Assembly: GCA_964464755.1 (NCBI GenBank)
Contig: CAYXGZ010000029.1
Location: forward strand, 1-45,395
Origin: CAYXGZ01 sp964464755
GTDB lineage: Bacteria > Planctomycetota > MHYJ01 > JACPRB01
Direction: 5' to 3'
DNA length: 45,395 bases
A program made the translations under genes and the position numbers. The first letter of the stretch is position 1. Each line of letters begins with the position of its first letter. Below, in pieces: positions 18,194-26,769 of this stretch. The notes beneath the pieces are model-generated. The model searched no databases and was not told where the DNA came from. It worked only from the letters and a program-made list of their open reading frames with translations.

Positions 18194-18223
18194 ATTATAG
18201 GGTCGCCGCGGAGGCGTTCACAA
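18194..18223 (-). promoter_or_regulatory. Sigma-70-type promoter of tRNA-Leu
   Basis: On the minus strand TTGTGA (18223-18218) and TATAAT (18199-18194) are separated by 18 bases, and the tRNA begins 11 bases after the -10. The -35 lies just before the start codon of the divergent AMP-binding gene. Confidence 0.6.
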
Positions 18224-18227
18224 GGCG

Positions 18228-19532
18228 ATGGACGAGACCACCTTCATCCCGTCGGTCCCCTCCGCGGGCGGCGACGCCCCCACCGCGGGGGCGGATCCCT
18301 CGACGGTGAACCTCGGCGAGCTCGCGACGGCGGGCCTCTGCGCCAAGGGCTTCGCCGACGACCACGCCCTGGCCTGGTACGCGGCCGACGGCACGGTGGA
18401 GCGTCTCACGTACGGGGAGCTCGAGCAGGCCTCGGCGCGGGTCGCGTCGCTGCTCGTGCGCTCGGGGCTGCAGCCCGGGGACCGGGTGCTCGTCTCGGCG
18501 CCGCTGCAGCCCGAGGCGGTGGCGGGGATCCTGGGCGCGCTGCGGGCCGGGGCGGTCGTCGCCGTGCTGCCGGTGCCGCGGAACTTCGAGGCGGTGCACC
18601 AGGCGGTCTCGCGGATCCGCCCGCGGGTCGTGCTGAGCATCCCGTCGGGCAAGAGCGTGTTCTCGGCGCTGAAGCCGCTGCTGCCGGACCTGCAGGCGGT
18701 GATCTACATCAACCGGACGCGCTTCACGCTGCCCGAGACGGCGTCGTTCGAGGCCTCGTGGGCGGACGCGGTGGGGACGGGGCCGGCCGAGGCGCCGCCC
18801 GCGGCGGCCGGGGGCCGGGGCCGGGCGCTGCTGGTGCCGTCGGAGTCGGGCGGGCCCGGGGTGCTGCTGGCGCACGACCTGGCCGGGGCGCTCGCCGCGA
18901 CGGGGGCGAAGGTGCTGGGGATGCGGCCGCGCGAGACCGTGCTGTCGGTGCTCGTGCCCGGGGAGCCGCTCTTCGTGCCGTACGGGATCCTGGCGCCGCT
19001 GCTGGCGGGCTCGACGCTGGTGGGGCTGGAGGAGCCGACGCGCTTCACGCGCTACGCGGACGTGGCGGCGGAGCTGCAGCCGCGGAGCTGGTTCTCGTCG
19101 TTCAAGGCGCTCGACGTGCTGATGCGGACGGACCCGAACCTGGGGCGGCTGCTGAAGGGCTGCCACCACGTGACGGTGACGCATCCGGCGGACCCGGGCT
19201 TCCTGTCGATGTTCTCGATCTCCTTCGGCGCGCCGGTGCGGACCGCGTGGGGCCCGCCGGAGGCCGGGGCGCTGCAGACCTACGAGGACCAGCTGAAGTT
19301 CGGCTGCGCGGGGCGGCCGGTGCCGGGGGCGGGGATCCGCATCCTCGACGGGGGCGGCCGCGAGGCGCCCGCGGGGAGCCCGGGCACGGTGGCGCTCCAG
19401 CTCGGCCCGGCGGCGCCGTTCCTGGGCTACTGGGAGGACGACGAGCGGACGGCGGAGCGGGTGCGGGACGGGTGGCTGGCGACGTCGCGGCGGGGCCGGC
19501 TCGACCACGATGGCGCGCTCTGGCTGGAGTGA
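18228..19532 (+). CDS. Degenerate, short AMP-binding (acyl-CoA synthetase-like) protein
   Basis: 434 residues matching the large N-terminal domain of the ANL superfamily: LTYGELEQASARVASLLVRSGLQPGDRVLV near 60-90, LGALRAGAVVAVLP near 105, a GPPEAGALQTYED region where YGxTE is expected, and GRPVPGAGIRILDGGGR near 360. The phosphate-binding loop is badly altered (SESGGPGVLLAH instead of a TSGTTGxPKG pattern). The protein stops at DGALWLE, before the C-terminal lid domain with its catalytic lysine. Classic adenylation is therefore unlikely. It may be a decayed synthetase or a non-catalytic homologue; the frame itself is intact with strong GC3 bias. Confidence 0.65.
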   Translation: MDETTFIPSVPSAGGDAPTAGADPSTVNLGELATAGLCAKGFADDHALAWYAADGTVERLTYGELEQASARVASLLVRSGLQPGDRVLVSAPLQPEAVAGILGALRAGAVVAVLPVPRNFEAVHQAVSRIRPRVVLSIPSGKSVFSALKPLLPDLQAVIYINRTRFTLPETASFEASWADAVGTGPAEAPPAAAGGRGRALLVPSESGGPGVLLAHDLAGALAATGAKVLGMRPRETVLSVLVPGEPLFVPYGILAPLLAGSTLVGLEEPTRFTRYADVAAELQPRSWFSSFKALDVLMRTDPNLGRLLKGCHHVTVTHPADPGFLSMFSISFGAPVRTAWGPPEAGALQTYEDQLKFGCAGRPVPGAGIRILDGGGREAPAGSPGTVALQLGPAAPFLGYWEDDERTAERVRDGWLATSRRGRLDHDGALWLE

Positions 19533-19609
19533 GCTTGACGGCGACCCGCCGGCGCACCGGACGCGGCGGGACGGACCACTCCCGCGCCGCGGTCGAGGCC
19601 CCGCGGAGC

Positions 19610-19641
19610 CGGGGCTTCACCGGGGAGTCGAGGACGCAGCG
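19610..19641. repeat. 32-bp dispersed repeat, copy 1
   Basis: CGGGGCTTCACC-[G]-GGGAGTCGAGGACG-[C]-AGCG matches 21496-21527 at 30 of 32 positions. It lies in the intergenic space before the small gene at 19653. Confidence 0.6.
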
Positions 19642-19652
19642 GAATCGGTCCC

Positions 19653-19958
19653 ATGCCTGATCCAAAGTCGTTGAAGGTCGGAGATCGGGTCCGCTTCGTC
19701 GAGTTTCCCGAGGATTGGTCGCGACCGGGATTCGTCCTCCACGCCAGCAGCCGCCGGTTCATGAGGGTCATGATCCGCAGGCGGCGCCCGGTCCGCGTCT
19801 CGAACATCGACGAAACCGGATACCCCTGGGTGAAGGCACGGATCCGGGAGCGAAACGGCATCCACTACCACTCGTGGATGATCTCCGAGACGACGAGCTG
19901 GAAGCTGGTGCGACCGAGAAGGGTCGGAGCCGGGAAGAAGAGGCGCCCGGCTCGTTAA
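19653..19958 (+). CDS. Small basic protein of unknown function
   Basis: 101 residues with a beta-rich start (KSLKVGDRVRFVEFPEDW) typical of SH3-like barrels, a basic middle (FMRVMIRRRRPVRVSNIDETGYPWVKARIRE) and a lysine/arginine tail. No signal peptide. I do not recognise the family. Nucleic-acid binding is possible from the charge alone. The end overlaps the stop of the convergent TPR gene by four bases. Confidence 0.6.
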   Translation: MPDPKSLKVGDRVRFVEFPEDWSRPGFVLHASSRRFMRVMIRRRRPVRVSNIDETGYPWVKARIRERNGIHYHSWMISETTSWKLVRPRRVGAGKKRRPAR

Positions 19959-21418
19959 AGGACCAAGCCCCGGGCCTCGAGCCAGGCCTGGTGTTGCGCC
20001 CACGTCCGGGTCGGCAGGACCGGAAGGCCGTTGAACCACCTGGATTCCTGGCGGAGCACCCCGGGTTGGAGCTTGAGGGCCCGCGAGCGGGCTCGCTTCG
20101 CCGACTCCGGATCGCCCATGAAGCGGTGGAGCTTCTCCAATTCCAGCCAGTCGAGCGCCTCCGGTTCCAGCCGCTCGGCCCGGGCCATGTACCTGGAGGC
20201 GTCGCGACGTCGTCCCAGGAGGACCAGGCACTTGGCCAGGCCCAGGCAGGCACTGGCCTGGCGGATCCCGGTGGCCAAGGCCCGCCTCCAAGCCGCCGCC
20301 GATAGCCGGTACCACTTCACCTGGTAGAGGGCGGCCGCCAGGAGTTCATCGTCCCGTCCGCCTCCGGCCCGGCGGCGCTTTCCCGAGAGGAACCGGACCG
20401 CTTCTTTGAAGCGCTCCACCTTCAAGAGCGATTCCACGTAGTCGGACACGGTTTGCTCGACTCCCGATGGATCCAACCGCAAGGACTCCTCGAGATCCGG
20501 GATGGCCTTCGCAATGGCCTCGCGGGTTTCCACTCCGTTGATGAAGTGGGAGGCCCGATCGGAGTAGTACACGGCATTCCCCGGGTCCAAGCGGATCGCC
20601 TGGCTCAGCGCGTGCAACGTCGACCGCTTCGGGGTGAGCCAGTCGACGAGTCCCAGGAGGTTCCAGAGCCGGGCGTTCCCGGGATCACGCCGAACGGCCC
20701 GGCGACCCAGGCGCCGGGCTGCCGGAAGTCGATGGAGGCGCCAAAGACTGAGGAGGGCATCCTCGGGATTCTCTCCGGCGGCGTATAGCTCCTCCGCCCT
20801 CCGATACGCCCGACGGCGCTCACGCAAGGCCGCCGGAGTCCGCTTCCGTCGATAGGCATGGTCGAGGGCCAAGTCCAGTCCATGCCAAGCGTAGGCGTAT
20901 CCCGGTTCGAGTCGAACGGCCCGACGCCAGGCCGCGATGGCCCGTTTCCAGTCCTCGTTCCGTTCGTAACCCTCGGCCAGGCCGAGCCATGCGTGAGGGC
21001 ACTTGGGGTCGAGACGAGCCGCCCGACCGAACTCCCGCAGGGCCCGGCGGCGCTGGCCCCGGGCCTCGAGGAAGTCGCCGCGCTGGCAGATCAGGTAGGC
21101 GTTTCCGGGATGGCGACGCAGGAGCGCCTTCAAGAGTCGATCTGCCAGCTTCAGCCGGCCGGCACGGATATGGAAGCGGACCCGGTTGGCCTGGACGTAC
21201 ACGCTCCGGGGAGCGAGCGCCAGCGCCCGGTCGAGGTCCCGGAGCGCTTCCGCATGCTGATCCAGGTTGGAACGGGCGATGCCGCGGCAGATCCAGAGCT
21301 TCGCGTCCCGGGGGTGCTTCTTCAAGTGAGCGGTGAGCAGGCGGAGGCACTCGTTGGGGCGGCCCCGCCAGAGCAGGGTGTCAGCTCGCCTCAGGATACG
21401 CGAGACCTGGGGGCTCAT
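19955..21418 (-). CDS. Large TPR-repeat protein
   Basis: 487 residues made almost entirely of tetratricopeptide repeats (DAKLWICRGIARSNLDQHAEALRDL; CPHAWLGLAEGYERNEDWKRAIAAW; NAVYYSDRASHFING), roughly ten to twelve helical pairs. No signal peptide or enzyme domain is visible, so it is probably a cytosolic scaffold. Its stop overlaps the end of the small gene on the other strand. Codon use is somewhat less GC3-biased than in the T2SS genes. Confidence 0.7.
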   Translation of the reverse strand: MSPQVSRILRRADTLLWRGRPNECLRLLTAHLKKHPRDAKLWICRGIARSNLDQHAEALRDLDRALALAPRSVYVQANRVRFHIRAGRLKLADRLLKALLRRHPGNAYLICQRGDFLEARGQRRRALREFGRAARLDPKCPHAWLGLAEGYERNEDWKRAIAAWRRAVRLEPGYAYAWHGLDLALDHAYRRKRTPAALRERRRAYRRAEELYAAGENPEDALLSLWRLHRLPAARRLGRRAVRRDPGNARLWNLLGLVDWLTPKRSTLHALSQAIRLDPGNAVYYSDRASHFINGVETREAIAKAIPDLEESLRLDPSGVEQTVSDYVESLLKVERFKEAVRFLSGKRRRAGGGRDDELLAAALYQVKWYRLSAAAWRRALATGIRQASACLGLAKCLVLLGRRRDASRYMARAERLEPEALDWLELEKLHRFMGDPESAKRARSRALKLQPGVLRQESRWFNGLPVLPTRTWAQHQAWLEARGLVL

Positions 21419-21495
21419 GGGAACTCCGCGGAGCTGGAGCTTGGCCGACGACTGGAGGGAATGATAGCCGGATCGAGTCGCGTGAGCGCCAGTTG

Positions 21496-21527
21496 CGGGG
21501 CTTCACCTGGGAGTCGAGGACGTAGCG
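21496..21527. repeat. 32-bp dispersed repeat, copy 2
   Basis: The second copy of the repeat at 19610-19641 (two mismatches). It covers the stop codon and last residues of the membrane-protein gene that ends at 21503, so it may have replaced the original 3' end of that gene. Confidence 0.6.
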
Positions 21528-22339
21528 CGGCTCCGGTACGCCCCGTTGGCCGCGATGATGGGCAGCACGAGGAGGCCCAGCATCAGGAGCTTCGGCCCCC
21601 GGTCGCGCTTCATCTCCAGCTCGTAGGCGTGGTGCAGGATCAAGCCCGCCGCCATGAGCACCGTGACGACGACGAGGAATCCGACCCGGGACCGGGCGAG
21701 CGTCGCGGGGTGGGCGCGGAAGTACGCGAACCACGAGACGCCGTAGAGCAGGAGCCCGGCGAGGCCCAGGAACCACGGGACTCCGGCGGCCCAGGCCAGG
21801 GTCCTCTGGGTGTCGGTCAGCCAAAACGTCCGTCCCTTCAGGGAGGCAAGGCAGGCCCCCAGGTCCTCCCGCAGCTCGGTCTCGAGCGCCGGGGAGCCGT
21901 AGACCACGACCTGGATCGACTCCGGCTCCAGGGGCACCTGGGCCACGAGGCTGAGGAGCGGCGTGCCGTCCCGGGTCCAGCGGAGGACGAACAGGTCGAC
22001 GTCCATGTCGTTCCAGCGGACCTTCCCGGCCTCGGCCCGGGCCCCCGCCGGCAGGCCCTTCAGGAAGAGCGCGGGATCCGGGACCTTGTCGTTCCGGACG
22101 ATTGTTCCGCCCAGGCCGGAGACGGTGATCATCGACTGGTCGGGCTCGGAGCCGGGCCGGGCCTTGGCGTACGCGTACCAGGCGCCCTGGGGTCGCGGGG
22201 AGATCTCCATCGAGTAGCCGCGGGGGAGGTGCAGGGAGAAGGCCGGGTTGGGGAAGCTGAGCTGGATCCTCGCTTCTTCCTGGGCGCCCGCGAGGGAGGG
22301 CAGGAGCAGGACGGCCGCGAGGGTGGCTCGGGAGATCAC
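21503..22339 (-). CDS. Exported protein with three C-terminal membrane helices
   Basis: 278 residues. A signal peptide (ISRATLAAVLLLPSLAGAQ) is followed by a beta-rich extracytoplasmic domain of about 150 residues (FSLHLPRGYSMEISP, MITVSGLGGTIV, ELREDLGACLASLKGR). Three hydrophobic segments follow (around 178-200, 212-234 and 248-268). I do not recognise the family. The last residues (SRATSSTPR) are encoded within the 32-bp dispersed repeat, so the natural C-terminus may differ. Confidence 0.6.
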   Translation of the reverse strand: MISRATLAAVLLLPSLAGAQEEARIQLSFPNPAFSLHLPRGYSMEISPRPQGAWYAYAKARPGSEPDQSMITVSGLGGTIVRNDKVPDPALFLKGLPAGARAEAGKVRWNDMDVDLFVLRWTRDGTPLLSLVAQVPLEPESIQVVVYGSPALETELREDLGACLASLKGRTFWLTDTQRTLAWAAGVPWFLGLAGLLLYGVSWFAYFRAHPATLARSRVGFLVVVTVLMAAGLILHHAYELEMKRDRGPKLLMLGLLVLPIIAANGAYRSRATSSTPR

Positions 22340-22381
22340 GACTGGATAACACCGCGGCCCGGCGGGACGTTCACCGGCCCG

Positions 22382-23047
22382 CTACTTCTTCCCCTCGTAA
22401 TCCACGACCTCGACGTCCATCGTGGCGTCCGCCTTGCCGGTCGAGTAGGTCACCTTCGTCCGCAGCGTCCCGCCCGGGACCTCGGGGCTCGTCCAGACCT
22501 CCACCGTCGCGTCGGCGCCCGTCGGGGCCCGGCAGGTCCCCTCCAGCTTCAGGCACTCGAGCTCGCGGTCCTTCACCTTCCGCTTCTCCCCCGCCTTCAC
22601 CGCCTGCACGACCAGCGGGCCCTGGAACATGTCCAGCGTCCGCGCGATCTTCAGCACGCGCCCCCCGTCGTCGATCCAGTACTTCGACTCCGCGTCCTTC
22701 CCGTGCCGCACGGCCGCCGCCTTCCAGATCGTGCACTTGAAGTCCTTGCCCTCGAGCTTGAGCGTCTCCTCGCCGTCGCGCTTGGGGAGCTTCTCCTCGT
22801 CGCGGAAGATGTCCATCGAGCCGAAGAGCTTCGTCTGGATCTCCGTGACGAAACCTTCCTCGGTCACCTCCTTGAGGATGTGCACCATGTCCGACTTGTT
22901 CTTGCCGACGGTCATCTTCAGCCGGGTGTACGACCCCTCCTTCCAGCGCAGCCAGGGGTGGCGGGCGTTGTCGAGGGCCGCCCCGTCCTGCGCCCCCGCG
23001 GGCGCCGCGACGAGGACGAGGACCAGGCCGAGGATCGCTTTCGACAT
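22382..23047 (-). CDS. Exported beta-rich protein of unknown function
   Basis: 221 residues with a signal peptide (SKAILGLVLVLVAAPAGAQ). The mature part alternates short strands (WLRWKEGSYTRLKMTV, GKDFKCTIWKAAAV, VEVWTSPEVPGGTLRTKV). It resembles LolA-type or DUF-type periplasmic beta proteins but no specific family is assignable. ATG 23047 has GGAG about nine bases upstream. It sits directly behind the membrane-protein gene on the same strand (42-base gap) and may share its transcript. Confidence 0.65.
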   Translation of the reverse strand: MSKAILGLVLVLVAAPAGAQDGAALDNARHPWLRWKEGSYTRLKMTVGKNKSDMVHILKEVTEEGFVTEIQTKLFGSMDIFRDEEKLPKRDGEETLKLEGKDFKCTIWKAAAVRHGKDAESKYWIDDGGRVLKIARTLDMFQGPLVVQAVKAGEKRKVKDRELECLKLEGTCRAPTGADATVEVWTSPEVPGGTLRTKVTYSTGKADATMDVEVVDYEGKK

Positions 23048-23272
23048 GGCGACGTTCTCCCTGGAGGTCTCGACACTGGACGCCTGCGGAGGTCCACCCA
23101 CCCGGAGTTTTCGCGCACCCCGGGCGGAGTTCCGCGCACGCCCCGGCGATTCCGGTTCATTTCGTGATGAACCCGCGCCGGGCGGCCGTGGCCCCGCGCT
23201 TGCGGGGAATCCGGGTCTTGGCGGGCGGGGGGGCCGGACCGCGCGGTGTCCCGTCGCCCGGGGAGCGGACGC

Positions 23273-23410
23273 ATGGACTCCGGCGGAATCGACTCGCGGG
23301 GCGAGCGGCGGTTCTTCGTGCTGACGGCCCTGCTGCTCGGGGCGGTGCTGGTCCTGGCGGCGGTCTCCGTCGTGGGCTCGGTCCTCGTGCTGGTGCTCGG
23401 GCCCGGCTAG
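23273..23410 (+). CDS. 45-residue single-pass membrane peptide
   Basis: ATG 23273 with GGAG at 23261-23264 opens a 45-residue frame: a charged start (MDSGGIDSRGERR) followed by one long hydrophobic helix (FFVLTALLLGAVLVLAAVSV and on) and LGPG at the end. The stop TAG overlaps the stop of the kinase gene on the opposite strand (CTAG). Function is unknown; small membrane peptides often regulate larger membrane complexes, and the adjacent transmembrane kinase is the obvious candidate, without direct evidence. Confidence 0.5.
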   Translation: MDSGGIDSRGERRFFVLTALLLGAVLVLAAVSVVGSVLVLVLGPG

Positions 23411-26400
23411 CGCACGACCAGCCGGAAGCCGATGTGCGCCTCCTTGGCGACCGGGGACGCGGAGCTCCGCGCCGCCGAGGCGGCGTCCTTCGGATCGAAG
23501 CCCGCCCAGCCGCCCCGCAGCACGCGGGACATGCCGCTGGTCGGACCCTTCGGGTCGACGAACTGGCCCTTGGGCAGCTCCGCGAACCAGTCCTGGCACC
23601 ACTCCATCGCGTTGCCGTGCAGGTCGTGCAGGCGCCAGGGATTCGGCTTCCGGCCGGCGACGGGCTCCAGCCCCTTGCCTCCGTAGAAGACGCCGTACTC
23701 GTTCGCCACGGACGCGTCGGCGCCCCAGGACCAGGTCGTGCGGGTCCCCGCCCGGCACGCGTACTCCCACTCCGCCTCGGTCGGCAGGCCGGGCCGCCCG
23801 AAATTCAGCCGGGGCGCCACGCGCCGGAGGTAGTCCTGGGTCTCGGTCCAGGTGACCCCGCTGGCGGGGAGCGCCGGCTCGACGCCCCCGAACTTCGCGG
23901 GGCCCATCACGGCCTCCCACTGCGCGCGCGTCAGCTCCGTCGCCTGCATCCAGAAGTCCTGGCGCAGCACGATCTCCCGGCCGTCCTCGGGCGCGCCCAT
24001 CAGGAAGGCGCCCGCCGGGAGATGGACGAACTCCGCGGGGACCTTCTTCGCGTCGTCGAGGAAGACGGTCTTCGTCTCGGGACGGAGCCGGGGATGGAAG
24101 CCCGGGGTGAGGACGATGCGGAACCCGGCGAAGGGCATGCGTTCCTGGGGATTGATGGATCCCCGGAGCGTCGGGCCGAGGCGCTCGACCGGGGCCTGGT
24201 AGCTGCCCCCGCGCAGCACCTTGACCTTGGAGGGCAGACCGCCGGTCGGATCGACGCGGGCCAGCAGGTCGGGCTTCGGCCAGAACCAGTCGGAGCAGAA
24301 CTCCGAGGCGTTCCCGAGCATGTCGTGCAGGCCCAGCGCGTTGGGCTTCCGCTCCCCGACCTTGCGGAGCTTCCTGTCCACGGGCTCGTCCGGGACGGGG
24401 ATGCGCGAGGCGGAGCGGCACGCGACCTCCCACTGCGCCTCGGTGGGCAGCTGCGGCACCCAGCCGGGGGTGCGGTCGCCGAGCCGGACCAGCCAGCCGT
24501 TCACCTCGCTCCAGCTGGACCCCGTCGCGGGCAGCTCGGGGTCCTTCGCCGTCCATCCCGGGCCTTCCTGGAGGGCCTCCCACAGCGCCTGCGTGGTCTC
24601 GGTCGTCGCGATCCAGAACGGGTGCAGCAGCGTGACGTTGCGCGCGGTGTCGCCTTCGCCGACGGGGTAGGTGCCCGCGGGGACCTGGACGAACTTGAGG
24701 CGGACCTTGTCGTCGAGCACGAGCTCGAGCTTGCTGCCGGACTGGACGATCTTCGCGGGGGCGAGATGCCGCGCCGCCTCGGCCAGCCCGGCGGACGCCT
24801 CGGGGTCCCCGGGGCGCCGGGCGAGGGCGGCCTCGAAGGCGGCCCGGGCCTGGGTCCACTCGCCGCGCTTCAGGGCGGCGAGCCCCTCCCGCAGCTTGAC
24901 CGCGTAGGGATCCTTGTCGGGCCCCGCCTTGGCCGCCGCGAGGCCCTTGAGGGCCTCGGGGTCGTCCGCCCGGAGGACTAGCGCCTCCTCGAAGCGCCGG
25001 CGCGCGTCCTCCCAGTTCCCGGCCTCGAGGGCCTCCCGGCCCTCGGCGAGCCGCGCGCGGAACTCCTGCTCCCGGGCGCCGGAGGCGAGTTTCGATTCCA
25101 GGTCCAGGATCCGCCCGCGGGCCTCCCGGCGCTCCCCGGAGTCGTCCGCGAGCTCCTCGACCCGCTTCCAGAGCTCGATGGCTTTCGCCGGGTCCTCCTC
25201 CGCGCGGGCCCGGGAGGCGAGGGCGTCTCGCTCGCGCTTCCGGGCGGCCGTCGCGGCGGCGTCGCGGGTCCGCGCCTCGAACTGGGCCACCGCGTCCCCC
25301 CGTCCCTCGCGGGCCTTGCGGAGGAGGGCGGCGGCCTCGGTCTTCCGGGCGTGGGTGTCCGCGTTGGCTTCCATGCCTTTCGCGGCCTCGATCACCGGAT
25401 CCCAGGTCGCGGGCTCGCCGGCCTTGAGGAGGAGCTGCTCGTAGGTCTCGCGGAACTGGACGTATCGGCGGTCGCGGCCGGCGGCGTCCTCCCGACCGGC
25501 GAGCACGCCGGAGATCCGGCGCTTCGCCTCGACGATGCGGGGGTCGTCGGGGGCGAGGACGGCGGCCTGGGTGAGCGCGGCGAGGGCGTCGTCGAGCCGG
25601 TCCTGGGCCTCGAGGCGGGCGGCCCGGGCGAGGAGGTCCTCGAGGGGCGACGGGGTGGCGCTCGCGGCGACGGGCGGCGGCGTCGTCGTCGGGTCCGGAG
25701 CCGTGGGGCTCCCTCCCCGCGTGGCGAGGATCGCGACGATCGCCAGGAGGATCCCGGCGCCGGCGAGGACGAGGGGGACGGCGCGCCGGCGGGGCGCGAC
25801 GCGGAGGGTGGGGATGAACTCGGCGCCCTTGGGGTCGCGGCGGACGCGCTCGAGGGCCTTGAGGAGGGCCGCGCCGTCGGGGTAGCGCGCCTTGGGGTTC
25901 TTCTGGAGGCAGCGCTGGATGAGCGAGACCAGTCCGGGGCCGAGGGAGGGCGGGAGCGGGGCGGGCTCCTCGACGGCCGCGGCGCGCATCGTGGCGAGGA
26001 GGCTGTTGCTCCGGAACGGGGGCTGGCCGGTGGCGAGGGCGTAGAGCGTGGCGCCGAAGGCGAAGACGTCGGCGGGCGGGCCGGCGGCCTTCGCGTTCTC
26101 GGCCTGCTCGGGGGCCATGTAGCCCGGGGTGCCCATCGCGACGTGGGAGAGCGTGCCGGCGGTGGTCGAGCCGCCCTCGGGCTTGGCGAGGCCGAGGTCG
26201 GCGAGCTTGGCGTCGTCGATCCGGTCGCCGGGGACGAGGAGGTTGTCGGGCTTGACGTCGCGGTGGACGATGCCGGCGGCGTGGGCGGCGGCGAGGCCGC
26301 GGGCGGCGGCGATCCCGAGGCGGAGGACGACGTCGCGGGGCAGGCCCCCGCCCGTCTTCTCGCGGTGGCGGCGCAGGAGGGCGCCGGCGCTCTCGCCGGG

Positions 26401-26730
26401 GACGTACTGCATGACGAGGTAGTGGGTCTCGTTCTCGCAGCCGACGTCGAGGACGCGGACGACGTGGGGGCTGTCGAGGGAGGCGGCGAGGCGGGCCTCG
26501 ACGAGGAAGCGGCCGACGATGGAGGGCTCCTGCTCGGCGAGGTTGAAGGGGAGGATCTTGACGGCGACCTCGCGCTTGAGCTCGGGCTGCAGCCCGAGGT
26601 AGACGGCCCCCATGCCGCCGGCGCCGAGCTTGCGGAGGAGGACGACGCCGCCGAGCACGGGGCGCCCGTCGTTGTCGAGCGGCAGGGTGGAGAGCAGCCG
26701 GTCGGCGAGCAGGTCGTCGGGATCCGACAT
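23407..26730 (-). CDS. Transmembrane Ser/Thr protein kinase with TPR-like region and two FGE/SUMF1-like domains
   Basis: 1107 residues. The kinase domain (about 30-300) has a Gly-rich loop LGAGGMGAVY at 35-44, Lys58, HRDVKPDN with Asp158, DLG at 178-180 in place of DFG, and GTPGYMAPE. A membrane helix lies at about 317-337. A long coiled-coil/TPR-like region follows to about 690. Two sulfatase-modifying-factor domains complete it (start markers FVQVPAGTYPVGEGD and FVHLPAGAFLMGAPEDG; end marker GFRLVVR). The catalytic half should be cytoplasmic and the FGE pair extracytoplasmic, where such domains often bind ligands rather than oxidise cysteine. ATG 26730 is chosen over GTG 26739 by fit to the -10 at 26743-26738. 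Confidence 0.88.
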   Translation of the reverse strand: MSDPDDLLADRLLSTLPLDNDGRPVLGGVVLLRKLGAGGMGAVYLGLQPELKREVAVKILPFNLAEQEPSIVGRFLVEARLAASLDSPHVVRVLDVGCENETHYLVMQYVPGESAGALLRRHREKTGGGLPRDVVLRLGIAAARGLAAAHAAGIVHRDVKPDNLLVPGDRIDDAKLADLGLAKPEGGSTTAGTLSHVAMGTPGYMAPEQAENAKAAGPPADVFAFGATLYALATGQPPFRSNSLLATMRAAAVEEPAPLPPSLGPGLVSLIQRCLQKNPKARYPDGAALLKALERVRRDPKGAEFIPTLRVAPRRRAVPLVLAGAGILLAIVAILATRGGSPTAPDPTTTPPPVAASATPSPLEDLLARAARLEAQDRLDDALAALTQAAVLAPDDPRIVEAKRRISGVLAGREDAAGRDRRYVQFRETYEQLLLKAGEPATWDPVIEAAKGMEANADTHARKTEAAALLRKAREGRGDAVAQFEARTRDAAATAARKRERDALASRARAEEDPAKAIELWKRVEELADDSGERREARGRILDLESKLASGAREQEFRARLAEGREALEAGNWEDARRRFEEALVLRADDPEALKGLAAAKAGPDKDPYAVKLREGLAALKRGEWTQARAAFEAALARRPGDPEASAGLAEAARHLAPAKIVQSGSKLELVLDDKVRLKFVQVPAGTYPVGEGDTARNVTLLHPFWIATTETTQALWEALQEGPGWTAKDPELPATGSSWSEVNGWLVRLGDRTPGWVPQLPTEAQWEVACRSASRIPVPDEPVDRKLRKVGERKPNALGLHDMLGNASEFCSDWFWPKPDLLARVDPTGGLPSKVKVLRGGSYQAPVERLGPTLRGSINPQERMPFAGFRIVLTPGFHPRLRPETKTVFLDDAKKVPAEFVHLPAGAFLMGAPEDGREIVLRQDFWMQATELTRAQWEAVMGPAKFGGVEPALPASGVTWTETQDYLRRVAPRLNFGRPGLPTEAEWEYACRAGTRTTWSWGADASVANEYGVFYGGKGLEPVAGRKPNPWRLHDLHGNAMEWCQDWFAELPKGQFVDPKGPTSGMSRVLRGGWAGFDPKDAASAARSSASPVAKEAHIGFRLVVR

Positions 26731-26737
26731 GGGGGAC

Positions 26738-26743
26738 ACTATA
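26738..26743 (-). promoter_or_regulatory. Possible -10 element of the kinase gene
   Basis: TATAGT on the minus strand ends eight bases before ATG 26730, which would place the transcript start close to the start codon. No convincing -35 box was seen. Confidence 0.3.
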
Positions 26744-26769
26744 GCTCGGGAATCCGCCCCCGGGCGATC

